53,805 nucleotides of DNA from Rhodopirellula sp. (GCA_012728855.1 JAAYEH010000520.1:1-53805); one strand, 5' to 3'. Positions 19,566-28,506 are shown, counted from the stretch's first letter. Translations and numbers: made by a program. Notes: generated by a model from the letters alone, not told the origin.

Positions 19566-20696
19566 ATGGCCAAGGCCAAACTGAAGAAGACCTCTGCGGT
19601 GAAGAAGGCGGGCGCCGCCCGTCCAGCCAGCCTGGCATCGCTGGAGAATCAGCTTCAACGGCTCGACGACAGTCTGGTCTCCCTGGTCAACCAACGGGCG
19701 GAATTGGCCCGTCAGGTGGGCGAGTGGAAACGCTCGGCGGGCGAGCCGGCCTTCGTGCCGGGACAAGAGGAGGATTTGCTGGCGCGCGTAGCCGCGCTCG
19801 ATAAGGGACCGTTGCCGGAGAACTGCATTCGTGCCGTCTTTCGCGAATTGATCAGCGGTTCCCGCGCTTTGTTGCGCGACGTCCGCGTGGCGATGCTCGG
19901 GCCGATGTACAGCTACAGTCACCTGGCGGCCATTCACCGCTTCGGGCAGTCGGTGGAATTCGTGCCGGTCGGGACGATTGCCGCGGTCTTCGAGGAGGTG
20001 AATCGCGGGCAGTCCGATTTCGGCCTCGTTCCGATCGAGAACTCAACCGACGGACGGATTGCCGATTCCCTGGAAATGTTCACCCGTTTGCCGGTCCGCA
20101 TCTGCGGCGAGGTGGATCTGGAGATTCACCATACCCTTTTGGGCAAATGTGGGCGAAGCGAAATCCGGGAAGTATACAGTAAGCCACAGGCGTTGTCGCA
20201 ATGCCGCAACTGGCTTGCTCGGCATTTGTCGGCGGCACGGATGATCGAGGTGACGAGCACGTCGACCGCCGCCCAACTGGCCGGCGAAAAGCCGGGCGCC
20301 GCCGCGATCGCCAGTCTCCAGGCCGGCATTCACTACGGCCTTGATGTGTTGGCCGAACAAATCGAAGACAATCCGACCAACAAGACGCGATTCGCCGTGA
20401 TTGGCGAGCATTCGGCACCGCGCACCGGGCGGGACAAGGCGGCCATGCTCTTCCAGGTGGAACATCGCCCCGGCGCTTTGGCCGACGCCATGAATATCTT
20501 CAAACGCAACCGGCTCAACCTCACCTGGATCGAGTCCTTTCCCATTCCCGGCTCCAGCCGAAACTACTTGTTCTTCGTGGAGATGGAGGGGCACGAGACC
20601 GATGCTCGCATCCGCCGTACCGTGGCCGCGCTGGGGCGAAAAACGACGCGGCTGGAAATCCTCGGTTCTTTCCCCGCGGGGCCGAACGGTCAGTAG
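19566..20696 (+). CDS. pheA: bifunctional chorismate mutase / prephenate dehydratase
   Basis: A 376-residue P-protein for phenylalanine synthesis. The N-terminal AroQ chorismate mutase helix bundle is visible in LENQLQRLDDSLVSLVNQRA. The prephenate dehydratase domain follows, with LGPMYSYSHLAA, the VPIENSTDGRI loop, STAAQLAG and the NKTRFAVIG motif (the T-R-F signature). The ACT domain at the C-terminus (FQVEHRPGALADAM ... ESFPIPGSSRNYLFFVE) should bind phenylalanine for feedback. A short basic Ala/Lys-rich extension precedes the mutase. It begins the housekeeping block. Confidence 0.95.
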   Translation: MAKAKLKKTSAVKKAGAARPASLASLENQLQRLDDSLVSLVNQRAELARQVGEWKRSAGEPAFVPGQEEDLLARVAALDKGPLPENCIRAVFRELISGSRALLRDVRVAMLGPMYSYSHLAAIHRFGQSVEFVPVGTIAAVFEEVNRGQSDFGLVPIENSTDGRIADSLEMFTRLPVRICGEVDLEIHHTLLGKCGRSEIREVYSKPQALSQCRNWLARHLSAARMIEVTSTSTAAQLAGEKPGAAAIASLQAGIHYGLDVLAEQIEDNPTNKTRFAVIGEHSAPRTGRDKAAMLFQVEHRPGALADAMNIFKRNRLNLTWIESFPIPGSSRNYLFFVEMEGHETDARIRRTVAALGRKTTRLEILGSFPAGPNGQ

Positions 20697-20799
20697 TCGG
20701 TGGTCTTTTCGGTCGAGGAAGCCTTTCGTCAGGTTCAGTCAACAACAATCAGATCCCTGTCTTTTTCACATGGCATGGTATGCCCAAGGAGTTCCATTG

Positions 20800-21558
20800 A
20801 TGCGACGTCCGTTTATCGCCGGAAACTGGAAAATGAACCTCGATCGCGCCTCGGCCCTCGCACTGGCCGAGGGCCTAGCGAAGCAATCGAAGGGGCTCGA
20901 CGGCGTCGACCTGGCCGTTTGCCCGCCCAGCGTCTACGTCGATGCCATTGGCCGCGCCCTGGCCGGCTCGAACGTCGCCCTGGGTGCCCAGAACGTCTAC
21001 CACGAGGCGAACGGGGCCTACACCGGTGAGGTCAGTGTCGCGATGCTGCGGGATCTCGGCTGCAAGTACGTCATCCTCGGCCACAGTGAGCGGCGGCATA
21101 TTCTCGGGGAGACCGATGCCGAAATCAACAAAAAGACCCACGCCGCCCTGGCGGGCGGCCTCCTGCCGATCGTCTGCGTCGGCGAACTGCTCGACGAGCG
21201 GGAAGCGGGCCAAACCCTGGACGTGATTCGCCGCCAGTTCGACGGATCCCTCGCCGGCGTCTCTGAGGAACAAATGGGGAACATCGTCATCGCCTATGAG
21301 CCGGTCTGGGCCATCGGCACCGGAAAGGTAGCCAGTCCTACCCAAGCCGAGGAGGTTCATCTCGCCCTTCGCAACCTTCTGCAAGAGCGTTACAATAAGG
21401 GGGTCGCCGAGGCGGTCCGAATTCAGTACGGCGGGAGCGTCAAGCCCGACAACGCGACAGTGTTGCTCGCCCAGCCCAATATTGACGGGGCTTTGGTGGG
21501 CGGAGCGAGCCTGAAGGTCGATCAATTCATGGGCATTGTGGCCGGGCTGACCAAGTGA
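20800..21558 (+). CDS. tpiA: triosephosphate isomerase
   Basis: A 252-residue TIM barrel of usual length. The catalytic residues are all in their motifs: NWKMN (Lys), GHSERR (His) and AYEPVWAIGTG (Glu), with the phosphate loops YGGSVKPDN and GALVGGASL. It interconverts dihydroxyacetone phosphate and glyceraldehyde-3-phosphate in the cytoplasm. The ATG at 20800 is preceded by AAGGAG at eight bases; the open frame upstream overlaps the end of pheA and is not coding. SecG follows at 31 bases. Confidence 0.97.
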   Translation: MRRPFIAGNWKMNLDRASALALAEGLAKQSKGLDGVDLAVCPPSVYVDAIGRALAGSNVALGAQNVYHEANGAYTGEVSVAMLRDLGCKYVILGHSERRHILGETDAEINKKTHAALAGGLLPIVCVGELLDEREAGQTLDVIRRQFDGSLAGVSEEQMGNIVIAYEPVWAIGTGKVASPTQAEEVHLALRNLLQERYNKGVAEAVRIQYGGSVKPDNATVLLAQPNIDGALVGGASLKVDQFMGIVAGLTK

Positions 21559-21589
21559 CCGGTTTTACCCGTAAGGAGTTGCCATTCCG

Positions 21590-22000
21590 ATGACCTATTT
21601 GTTACTTTTTCTCTTGCTCCTCCTCGCCTTTTTCTTGATCGTGCTGGTTCTCATTCAGCGCGGGAAGGGGGGTGGGCTGGCAGGGGCTTTCGGTGGGATG
21701 GGCGGGCAGAGCGCCTTCGGCACGAAGGCCGGGGATCTCTTTACTCGCATCACCATCGGGGTGGCGACCGTGTGGATTCTCGTCTGTATCATCAGCGTGA
21801 AGTACATCGGCGCGACCGGTAACCGAATGAACCTCAATGTGACGCCCCCTCCGGCGACAGGTGCCGACGAGAATCCGGCTGGAGCCGTTCAGCCCAACAG
21901 CGAGGCGGTTCCCGATTCGCCGCCATCACCGCCGCCCACAGACGGTTCGACCGCAGCCGAGACAAGCAAGCCGGCTGGCGATAATGCGGCTGAAAAGTAG
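21590..22000 (+). CDS. secG: preprotein translocase subunit SecG
   Basis: A 136-residue protein with two membrane helices (MTYLLLFLLLLLAFFLIVLV and ITIGVATVWILVCIISVKYI) flanking the conserved cytoplasmic loop QRGKGGGLAGAFGGMG. SecG assists SecYE in protein export. The C-terminal 50 residues are a Pro/Ala/Ser-rich tail longer than in the enterobacterial protein. The order tpiA-secG is widespread in bacteria, which supports the call. Confidence 0.93.
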   Translation: MTYLLLFLLLLLAFFLIVLVLIQRGKGGGLAGAFGGMGGQSAFGTKAGDLFTRITIGVATVWILVCIISVKYIGATGNRMNLNVTPPPATGADENPAGAVQPNSEAVPDSPPSPPPTDGSTAAETSKPAGDNAAEK

Positions 22001-22048
22001 ACCGCGCCGCGTGGCTCCCTACTCGCCTCGAACAGGAGTGTTGCCGTC

Positions 22049-22933
22049 GTGCCACTTAGCATGACCGGGTTCGGTGAGTCGCATCGCCAGGAAGCGGATA
22101 CCGCCGTCTCCGTGGAAGTGCGGACCATCAACAATCGCTATCTGAAAATCTCGATCCGGACCAGCGATGGTTACGGAACTTTAGAGCCGCAGATCGAGGC
22201 CGCCGTGCGGGAAAGCGTCCGCCGCGGCACGATCCAAGTGAATGTCCGTGTCGATCGAGCCAAGTTCGCCGAGGATTTCCGCATCGATACCCGCGTTCTC
22301 GACAGCTATCGAAGCCAGCTTGATGCGGTGTACCAACGGTGGGGCGTCACGCAGTCGGTGCCGCTGGACAACTTGTTGTTGCTGCCCGGCGTGGTCGATG
22401 AATGCAAGGCAGGCAGGGCCAACGCGGCCGATCTGTGGCCGTTGATTGAGACAACGCTTAACGAAGCACTCGACAGCCTCCAGCGGATGCGGAGCGAGGA
22501 GGGGCGGACGATGGCCGCGGATCTTCGGGAAAACGGCCGCACGGCAGCGGATTGCCTTGAGGAGATTCAACGCCGAGCCCCGCTCGTCGCCGATGCCTAC
22601 CGGACGCGGCTGGAAGAACGGCTCAAACGCGTCCTGGCCGAAGTCGACGTGAAGTTCGATCCCAGCGACGTCATCAAGGAGGTAGGGCTTTTTGCCGAGC
22701 GGAGCGACATTTCCGAGGAAATTGTCCGCCTACGAAGCCACCTGGAGCAGTTTGTCTCGGTCGTCGACGCCGCCGAGAGTTCCGGCCGAAAGCTGGAGTT
22801 TCTCACTCAGGAGATGTTCCGAGAGGTCAACACCATCGGTTCGAAGGCGAACGACGTGGAGATCTCACGACAGGTCATCGAAATCAAGGGGGCCATCGAG
22901 CGGATCCGCGAGATGATCCAGAACATCGAATGA
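22049..22933 (+). CDS. yicC: YicC/YloC-family endoribonuclease
   Basis: A 294-residue protein beginning MPLSMTGFGESHRQE from a GTG start, with AGGAG upstream. The N-terminal MTGFG and VEVRTINNRYLKIS and the C-terminal SDISEEIVRLRSHL and KLEFLTQEMFREVNTIGSK are the classic family signatures. Members are stress-related endoribonucleases in E. coli and Bacillus. It overlaps gmk by four bases (ATGA), so the two are translationally coupled. Confidence 0.94.
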   Translation: MPLSMTGFGESHRQEADTAVSVEVRTINNRYLKISIRTSDGYGTLEPQIEAAVRESVRRGTIQVNVRVDRAKFAEDFRIDTRVLDSYRSQLDAVYQRWGVTQSVPLDNLLLLPGVVDECKAGRANAADLWPLIETTLNEALDSLQRMRSEEGRTMAADLRENGRTAADCLEEIQRRAPLVADAYRTRLEERLKRVLAEVDVKFDPSDVIKEVGLFAERSDISEEIVRLRSHLEQFVSVVDAAESSGRKLEFLTQEMFREVNTIGSKANDVEISRQVIEIKGAIERIREMIQNIE

Positions 22934-23529
22934 CGACCGACAGTGGCACTCCGCGCGGCAGGCTGGTGATCGTTTCCGGTCCTTCCGGGGCCGGCAAAAC
23001 GACCGTGCTCAAGCGACTGTACCAACGGGCGGCGGTGCCACTGGTAGCCAGTGTTTCCGCGACCACCCGTCGGCCGCGTCCCGGAGAAATCGACGGTGTG
23101 GACTACCGCTTTCTCTCCGAGGAGCAGTTCGCCGAGCACCGTCGGCAAGGGGAGTTTCTCGAGTGCTTCCAGGTCTTTGGAGGGGGGGACTGGTACGGAA
23201 CCCTCGCCGAACCGGTGGCCTCTAGCCTCCGGCAGGGCAAATGGGTACTGTTAGAGATTGACGTCCAGGGGGCGAGGGAGGTTCTGAAGCGCTATCCCGA
23301 CGCACTGACCATTTTTCTACACCCCAGTTCCTTGGAAGAACTCCAGCGGCGTTTGCGGGGACGCCGAACCGACTCGGAGGCGGCCATCCAGCGCCGCCTG
23401 GAACAGGCCCGCAGTGAACTCGCTCAGGCCCACGTGTATCGGTACCAGGTCGTCAATGACGAGGTGGACCGGGCTGTCGCTGAACTATGCAGCATATTAG
23501 AGAAGGTGGAGACCGAATCGCATGATTGA
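22930..23529 (+). CDS. gmk: guanylate kinase
   Basis: A 199-residue nucleotide kinase that phosphorylates GMP to GDP. Walker A is GPSGAGKTT near residues 17-25; the GMP-binding segment VSATTRRPRPGEIDGVDYRF follows, and LEIDVQGARE is the conserved central motif. Length and motifs are normal. The start ATGA overlaps the stop of yicC, and its end overlaps rpoZ by eight bases, making a compact yicC-gmk-rpoZ-coaC run. Confidence 0.97.
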   Translation: MTTDSGTPRGRLVIVSGPSGAGKTTVLKRLYQRAAVPLVASVSATTRRPRPGEIDGVDYRFLSEEQFAEHRRQGEFLECFQVFGGGDWYGTLAEPVASSLRQGKWVLLEIDVQGAREVLKRYPDALTIFLHPSSLEELQRRLRGRRTDSEAAIQRRLEQARSELAQAHVYRYQVVNDEVDRAVAELCSILEKVETESHD

Positions 23530-23785
23530 GGAACTCAAAGAGGAACAGATCGTCAACAAGGTGGGAGGCCGATTCAAGCTTTCGACCCTGATTCAAAAAC
23601 GGCTCGTCGCCTTGAACAAGGGCGCCCGCGCGTTGGTGGAGGTTCCCGGCAACGACAAGATGCAAATCGTCATTCAGGAGATCATCCAAGACAAGATCTA
23701 CCTGGACACCGAGTGCAACCTTCGCGTCGCCGGCGAGACGCCGGGGCAAGGCGGCCCGCCGGAACTGGATTTCGACGCGCTATGA
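23522..23785 (+). CDS. rpoZ: RNA polymerase omega subunit
   Basis: An 87-residue protein positioned between gmk and coaC, as in many bacteria. The segment VGGRFKLSTLIQKRLVALNK followed by GARALV corresponds to the conserved omega core that clamps the RNA polymerase beta-prime subunit. It is divergent from the proteobacterial protein, so the call rests on both context and this core. It overlaps both neighbours (8 and 4 bases). Confidence 0.88.
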   Translation: MIEELKEEQIVNKVGGRFKLSTLIQKRLVALNKGARALVEVPGNDKMQIVIQEIIQDKIYLDTECNLRVAGETPGQGGPPELDFDAL

Positions 23786-24321
23786 ACGGCCGCGAATTGC
23801 TGATCGGGGTGACCGGCGGGATCGCCGCTTACAAGACGGCGGCACTGGTCAGCCGGTTGGTCCAGGCCGGCGCGGGCGTGTCGGTGATCATGACCGAAGC
23901 CGCCACGCAATTGATCGGCCCGAAGACTTTCGAAGCGCTCACCGGCCGGCCGGTCCGCCTCGGCATCTTTGGGCCCGGCGCCCATCCCCATATCGAACTT
24001 GCGCGAGCCGCGGAGTTGATGTGCGTTGCCCCGGCCACCGCCAATTTTCTGGCCCATGCGGCTCACGGTCTGGCCGACGATCTGTTGAGCACAACCCTGC
24101 TCTCCTTCGATGGCCCGGCGATTCTGGCGCCGGCAATGAATTGCGAGATGTGGCGGAAACCCGCGGTCCAACGAAACGTCGCTCAACTCCGTTCCGACGG
24201 ATACCTGATCGTGACGCCGGAGGAAGGTCGGCTGAGTTGCGGCGACGTTGGCCCCGGCCGGATGGCCGAACCGGAAAGGCTGTTTGACGTGATTGCGGAG
24301 GCAATGGGGCTTGGAACTTAG
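23782..24321 (+). CDS. coaC: phosphopantothenoylcysteine decarboxylase (CoaC)
   Basis: A 179-residue flavoprotein of the HFCD family that decarboxylates phosphopantothenoylcysteine in coenzyme A synthesis. It has the flavin motif GVTGGIAAYKTA, VAPATANFLAHAAHGLADDL with the conserved nucleotide-binding Asn, and the PAMNCEMW motif with the catalytic Cys loop near ...EEGRLSCGDVGPGRM. It contains only the decarboxylase half; the synthetase half is a separate gene 214 bases downstream. The ATG at 23782 overlaps the rpoZ stop (ATGA). Confidence 0.93.
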   Translation: MNGRELLIGVTGGIAAYKTAALVSRLVQAGAGVSVIMTEAATQLIGPKTFEALTGRPVRLGIFGPGAHPHIELARAAELMCVAPATANFLAHAAHGLADDLLSTTLLSFDGPAILAPAMNCEMWRKPAVQRNVAQLRSDGYLIVTPEEGRLSCGDVGPGRMAEPERLFDVIAEAMGLGT

Positions 24322-24389
24322 AACTTGGTGCAACGGTCTCACAAATCATTTCCGGGTGTGACATCGCTTTTCGGAAGACGGACATACAT

Positions 24390-24458
24390 CGCAGAGACGC
24401 GAAAGACACAGAGATGCGGAAGCGAATGATTGTTCTCTGCGTCTTTCGCGTCTCTGCG
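24390..24458. repeat. hairpin repeat between coaC and coaB
   Basis: Arms of 25 bases, CGCAGAGACGCGAAAGACAC (24390 onward to 24414) and its complement (24434-24458), with one mismatch and a 19-base loop. The GCAGAGACGC motif is of the dispersed intergenic type. It lies in the 214-base gap between coaC and coaB, which holds nothing else. Confidence 0.8.
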
Positions 24459-24535
24459 GTGCCTTTCCCCCCATATCAACACTCCACCATGGTCCCCTGC
24501 GGCTCAGCCACGTCGGGCTTGCCGCTCACTCCGCC

Positions 24536-25183
24536 ATGCCCCGTATTCTCATCACATCCGGCCCGACCCGCCAGTACCTTGACCCGGTACGCTACTTGAC
24601 CAACGCCTCCAGCGGACGCATGGGCTGTGCGCTGGCCGCAGCGGCCTTGGGGGCCGGGCACGAGGTCGTCGTCGTCAGCGGCCCGGTCGAATTGCAGTAC
24701 CCGGACGGAACCCAAGTCGTTCCCGTCATCTCGACTGAAGAGATGCTTGAAGCCTGTTTGGACCTTTTCCCTCGCTGCGACGGACTAATCGGAGTGGCGG
24801 CGCCCTGCGATTACCGGCCACTGCAGGTGTCGAGGCAGAAGATCGCCAAGACCGGTGATCCGCTGGAACTGCGGCTCGTGGAGACCCCCGACGTCGTGGC
24901 AAGCCTCGGCCGCATCAAGCAGTCGCAATGGATGGTCGCCTTCGCTCTGGAAACAGAGGACGTCCGAATGCGCGCCATGCAGAAACTCGAGCGGAAGAAG
25001 TGCGACCTGATCGTCTTGAACGGACCTTCGGCCATTCAGGCCGCCGACACGCAGGTCGAGGTCATCGACCGCTCCGGCAGCGTGCTGGCGCAATTCGACG
25101 GAACGAAGGACGTGGTCGCTATCGAGATTCTCCGGCTGATCGACCGTCGGCTGATCCGACGCGTTATTGCCGGTGGACGTTGA
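24536..25183 (+). CDS. coaB: phosphopantothenate-cysteine ligase (CoaB)
   Basis: A 215-residue protein equivalent to the C-terminal half of the usual CoaBC fusion. It has ITSGPTRQYLDPVRYLTNASSG, the N-terminal signature of the synthetase domain, and AAPCDYRP and KKCDLIVLN (the conserved KxKxxDxxVxN-like motif). It joins phosphopantothenate to cysteine. It is separated from coaC by a hairpin-bearing gap. Its last 20 bases overlap, tail-to-tail, the next gene on the opposite strand. Confidence 0.92.
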   Translation: MPRILITSGPTRQYLDPVRYLTNASSGRMGCALAAAALGAGHEVVVVSGPVELQYPDGTQVVPVISTEEMLEACLDLFPRCDGLIGVAAPCDYRPLQVSRQKIAKTGDPLELRLVETPDVVASLGRIKQSQWMVAFALETEDVRMRAMQKLERKKCDLIVLNGPSAIQAADTQVEVIDRSGSVLAQFDGTKDVVAIEILRLIDRRLIRRVIAGGR

Positions 25184-25586
25184 ACCAACCGCCGCAGTGG
25201 TCGCATTTCACGTCGCCGTGGGGTGACACATCCGCCTGATTGGCCAGCGGGGCGCCGCAGCGCGGACAAGCATAGGCCGCCTGGGAACCGGAATGGTCTT
25301 GCTTGTCATCCGTTTCGCTTTCGCTCCAGTCGTTCATTGTTTGCAGAACATTTGCGGCATGGATCGCCGCATAGGCACTCGTCCCGCCCACCGTCACAAA
25401 GGCGATGGCGATGAAGCTGCCAAACACGCGGAAAAAGAGAGGCGGCGCGCCGAAGACGCCGAACGGTTGACTCCAGAGGAATATCAATACCGTCACGCCG
25501 ATTCCAGCAAAAACCAATCCGAAGATCAGGTTGACAGCTCTCGCGGCTGGAAAGAGGCCATGTCCGGGGAGGTGACGATGCGACAT
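25164..25586 (-). CDS. small membrane protein with C-terminal zinc ribbon
   Basis: A 140-residue protein. Two membrane helices are clear (AVNLIFGLVFAGIGVTVLIF and FFRVFGSFIAIAFVTVGGTS). A hydrophilic linker follows, then a C-terminal zinc ribbon CPRCGAPL ... CDHCGGWFN. The ATG at 25586 has AAGGA upstream; the open frame to 25919 adds a non-coding-looking stretch. Family not recognised; the pattern suggests a membrane-anchored protein of unknown role. It converges on coaB and overlaps it by 20 bases. Confidence 0.7.
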   Translation of the reverse strand: MSHRHLPGHGLFPAARAVNLIFGLVFAGIGVTVLIFLWSQPFGVFGAPPLFFRVFGSFIAIAFVTVGGTSAYAAIHAANVLQTMNDWSESETDDKQDHSGSQAAYACPRCGAPLANQADVSPHGDVKCDHCGGWFNVHRQ

Positions 25587-25765
25587 GCGTTGTCCTTTCC
25601 GCTCTATGTGGGGGAAAGCCGTTCTTCTCCAGTCCCTGTTTCTACCATAAAGCGGCGGGCGGCGTCCACGGGGCTGGAAAAACGCCGCGCCGCGTGCTAT
25701 CAATGTGGCCTTGAGTAACCGCCGGACGCACCATCCACCACTCGAAGCAACGCAGGGAGCGAACC

Positions 25766-26719
25766 GTGGCCATTGACTGTCTTTGCGCTGGAATTCTTTT
25801 CGCCGACTACATTTGCGCGCCGATCGACCGCCTGCCCCAGCCCGGCGAATTAATCCCGACCGAACGGATTCAACTGGCGATGGGCGGCTGTGCGGCCAAT
25901 GCCGGACTGGACTTGGCAAAGGTCGGCCATCGCGTCGGGGTTTCCGGCTGTGTGGGCGAAGACGCCTTCGGCCAGTTTATCATCGATAGCCTGGCGGGCG
26001 GCGGCGTCGATGTGTCTGCGATCCACAAGGTCGGCGGCGCGGGCACGGCCAGCACGATGGTGGTCAACGTCAAAGGGCAGGATCGCCGCTTCATCAGCAC
26101 TCCCGGCGCCAGCAACCACTTCCAAGTCGAGCATATACCGGCCGAGTGGGTCCGGCAGGCGAAGGTTTTCTACGTCGGCGGATACTTGATGATGCCAAGG
26201 CTGGAAACCGACGCGATGGTCGACCTCTTTCGCACGGCCCGCGCGGCCGGTGCGAAAACCGTGCTCGACGTGGTGCTCTTCGGCGGCGATCACTATTGGA
26301 ACTCGCTGAAGAAGATTCTTCCGGAGACCGACGTCTTTCTGCCCAACGACGATGAGGCTGCGGTGATCACGGGGTTGCGGGATCCGGTCGAGCAGGCGGA
26401 GCGGTTCCGCGGCGTCGGCGCCCGCACGGTGGTCATCACGCAAGGCGAACAGGGCACCGTTCTGATCTCCGACGATTTGCGACTAAGGGCCGGCGTTTAT
26501 CCCACTGAGTACGTTGGCGGAACCGGCGCCGGCGATGCCTTCGACGCCGGCTACATCGCCGGATTGCTTCGCGGCGAGGATCCGGCCGGTTGTCTGCGTT
26601 GGGGCAGCGCCTTGGGCGCCAGTTGCGTCCGCGGCGTGGGCGCCACCGAGGCGGTCTTCAACGGCGAGGAAGCCGAAGATTTCATGCAAAAGCATGAGTT
26701 GAAAATCGAGACCATCTGA
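25766..26719 (+). CDS. PfkB/ribokinase-family sugar kinase
   Basis: A 317-residue kinase starting at GTG 25766 with GGGAG upstream. The N-terminal GGCAANAGLDLAKVGHRVG segment and the C-terminal GGTGAGDAFDAGYIAGLL (anion hole and catalytic Asp) are the two PfkB signatures. It phosphorylates a sugar or nucleoside; the exact substrate is not evident. It lies 30 bases before pfkA, so the two are probably co-transcribed. Confidence 0.9.
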   Translation: MAIDCLCAGILFADYICAPIDRLPQPGELIPTERIQLAMGGCAANAGLDLAKVGHRVGVSGCVGEDAFGQFIIDSLAGGGVDVSAIHKVGGAGTASTMVVNVKGQDRRFISTPGASNHFQVEHIPAEWVRQAKVFYVGGYLMMPRLETDAMVDLFRTARAAGAKTVLDVVLFGGDHYWNSLKKILPETDVFLPNDDEAAVITGLRDPVEQAERFRGVGARTVVITQGEQGTVLISDDLRLRAGVYPTEYVGGTGAGDAFDAGYIAGLLRGEDPAGCLRWGSALGASCVRGVGATEAVFNGEEAEDFMQKHELKIETI

Positions 26720-26749
26720 TCGGTTAGTCCGATCGAAAGGAAATGTGGC

Positions 26750-27739
26750 ATGAGGATCGGCGTTTTCTGTAGCGGCGGCGATGCCCCCGGCATGAATGCC
26801 TGCTTGCGGTCGGTTGTCCGCTCCGCCTTGTCCGCAGGACATGAGGTGGTCGGCATACGCCGCGGATACCAGGGCCTCTTGGACGAGGATTTCTACATCA
26901 ACTCCGATGGCGAGCCGCTGATGACGCTGCGTTCGGTCTCGGGGCTGACGAAATTCGGCGGCACAATGCTCCACACCAGCCGTTGCCCGCAATTCCGCAC
27001 CGAAGAGGGGCAGAAGAAGGCCGCCGCCATCCTCCGCAAGTGTGGCATCGACGCGTTGTTGCCGATCGGCGGCGACGGCACATTCCACGGCGCCGTGGAC
27101 CTTGCCCGGCACTGGGACGGGCAGATCATTGGCTGCCCGGGTACGATCGACAACGACCTGATCGGCACCGACTTCACCATCGGCTTCGCCACGGCCGTCC
27201 AGACGGCGGTCGAGGCGGTTGACAAACTTCGCGACACCGCCGAGAGCCACGAACGGATGTTTCTCGTTGAGGTGATGGGCCGCCACAGCGGCTATATTGC
27301 CCTGCACACCGCGCTGGCCGCCGGAGCGGAGGTGGCCTGCATTCCCGAGACTCCCACCGATTTCCGGCAAATTCTCGAGCACCTCAAGGTTCTCAAGGCC
27401 CGCGGCAAACAGTCGATCATGGTGATCGTGGCCGAGGGGGACGAGGAAGGAGGCGCGGAGAAGCTCAATCAAGGCATCTGCGCGCTCGGCTGCCCCTTTT
27501 CGACCCGCGTCGTGATCCTCGGGCACTTGCAGCGCGGCGGCTCGCCGGTAACCAGCGACCGAATCCTCTCGACCCGGTTGGGCGATTTCGCCGTCCGCTC
27601 TCTGCTCGCCGGCCATTCCGGCGCGATGGCTGGCGAGGTCCGGGGCGACCTGCTCCTCACTCCGTTCGAAACGACCTACTCCGAGCACAAGGCCGTTCCG
27701 CCCGAACTGGTCGCGCTGCTGGAAACCATGGCCGAATGA
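26750..27739 (+). CDS. pfkA: ATP-type 6-phosphofructokinase
   Basis: A 329-residue phosphofructokinase. It contains GVFCSGGDAPGMNACLRSVV, LPIGGDGTFHGA and PGTIDNDLIGTDFTIGF, with EVMGRHSGYIAL for the substrate loop. The PGTIDND loop (Gly rather than Lys before TIDND) is the pattern of ATP-dependent enzymes rather than the pyrophosphate-dependent type, so I call it ATP-dependent. It commits fructose-6-phosphate to glycolysis. Hairpin E follows 23 bases after the stop and may serve as its terminator. Confidence 0.94.
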   Translation: MRIGVFCSGGDAPGMNACLRSVVRSALSAGHEVVGIRRGYQGLLDEDFYINSDGEPLMTLRSVSGLTKFGGTMLHTSRCPQFRTEEGQKKAAAILRKCGIDALLPIGGDGTFHGAVDLARHWDGQIIGCPGTIDNDLIGTDFTIGFATAVQTAVEAVDKLRDTAESHERMFLVEVMGRHSGYIALHTALAAGAEVACIPETPTDFRQILEHLKVLKARGKQSIMVIVAEGDEEGGAEKLNQGICALGCPFSTRVVILGHLQRGGSPVTSDRILSTRLGDFAVRSLLAGHSGAMAGEVRGDLLLTPFETTYSEHKAVPPELVALLETMAE

Positions 27740-27762
27740 AACCGCGCCGTGTGGGGGGCGCA

Positions 27763-27857
27763 AAGGGGTCGGGAGTCTTTTTCCGTTTCGGCCGCCAACC
27801 GCGTTGGACATGCCAAGCTGCGGTGAGGCCGAAACGGAAAAAGACTCCCGACCCCTT
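27763..27857. repeat. hairpin element E (GGGGTCGGGAG family)
   Basis: A 31-base perfect inverted repeat (27763-27793 and 27827-27857) with a 33-base loop. The left arm begins AAGGGGTCGGGAGTC and ends CCGTTTCGGCC. This is the longest perfect hairpin seen here. It lies between pfkA and the convergent BMC gene, so it may terminate both. Confidence 0.92.
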
Positions 27858-27924
27858 CTTGGTTACCTCGTGAAACGATGAAGATGAAGCAGCCGGGCTG
27901 CCGGTTTTGGCAGCGAGGAAATCT

Positions 27925-28485
27925 CTAGAGGTAATCCCCGAACAGCGCCGGATCGGGCCGCGGAATGACGATTTCCGAAACCAAGAGGCCGCGGCTTCGC
28001 ACTTCGTCGGCCGCGGCCTGCACGCCGGCCCGAACGTCGGCAACGGAGCCGGTCATGAGGATCAGCCCTTTGCCGCCCAGTGCCATGGCCACGTGAATCC
28101 GGAAGAGCGTCACGCGAGCCGCCTTCGCCGCCACGTCGGCTGCCGCCAGGGCGCTCACGCCGCTGAACGTTTCGACGACGCCCAGCGCGCCGGCCGCGCC
28201 GCTGGGAATCACCACCGACTGACCCAGCGCGGCAAATACCGACTCGTGGACATTGGGCAGAACCATTGAATCGATAATCGCTTCGCCCGCCTTGGCCAGG
28301 CCGGCTTGCATCGCCGCTTCCACGGCGCTGACGGCGCCGCCGATCACGATCAGATACTTTCCGGAGCAGATGGTGCGGGCGATGAGCAGTTCGACCGAGG
28401 CAGCCTTAAGCATCTCGTCTTCGATCAGGTAACCGATGCCGATACTCGATAGTTCGATTGCCCCAACGGATTTTGGCGTGACCAT
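27925..28485 (-). CDS. tandem-BMC-domain shell protein (PduT-like, BMC-T)
   Basis: A 186-residue protein with two BMC domains in tandem. The first begins SVGAIELSSIGIGYLIEDEM and the second GALGVVETFSGVSALAAADV. Such proteins form trimers in microcompartment shells. Cys40 in TICSGKYLIVIGG sits where PduT binds a [4Fe-4S] cluster at the trimer axis. The stop of the PduS-like gene lies 21 bases upstream, matching the known PduS-PduT partnership. No other shell or enzyme gene of a microcompartment is next to it. Hairpin E follows. Confidence 0.88.
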   Translation of the reverse strand: MVTPKSVGAIELSSIGIGYLIEDEMLKAASVELLIARTICSGKYLIVIGGAVSAVEAAMQAGLAKAGEAIIDSMVLPNVHESVFAALGQSVVIPSGAAGALGVVETFSGVSALAAADVAAKAARVTLFRIHVAMALGGKGLILMTGSVADVRAGVQAAADEVRSRGLLVSEIVIPRPDPALFGDYL

Positions 28486-28506
28486 GATGGTTCCTTGTCT
28501 TTTCGC

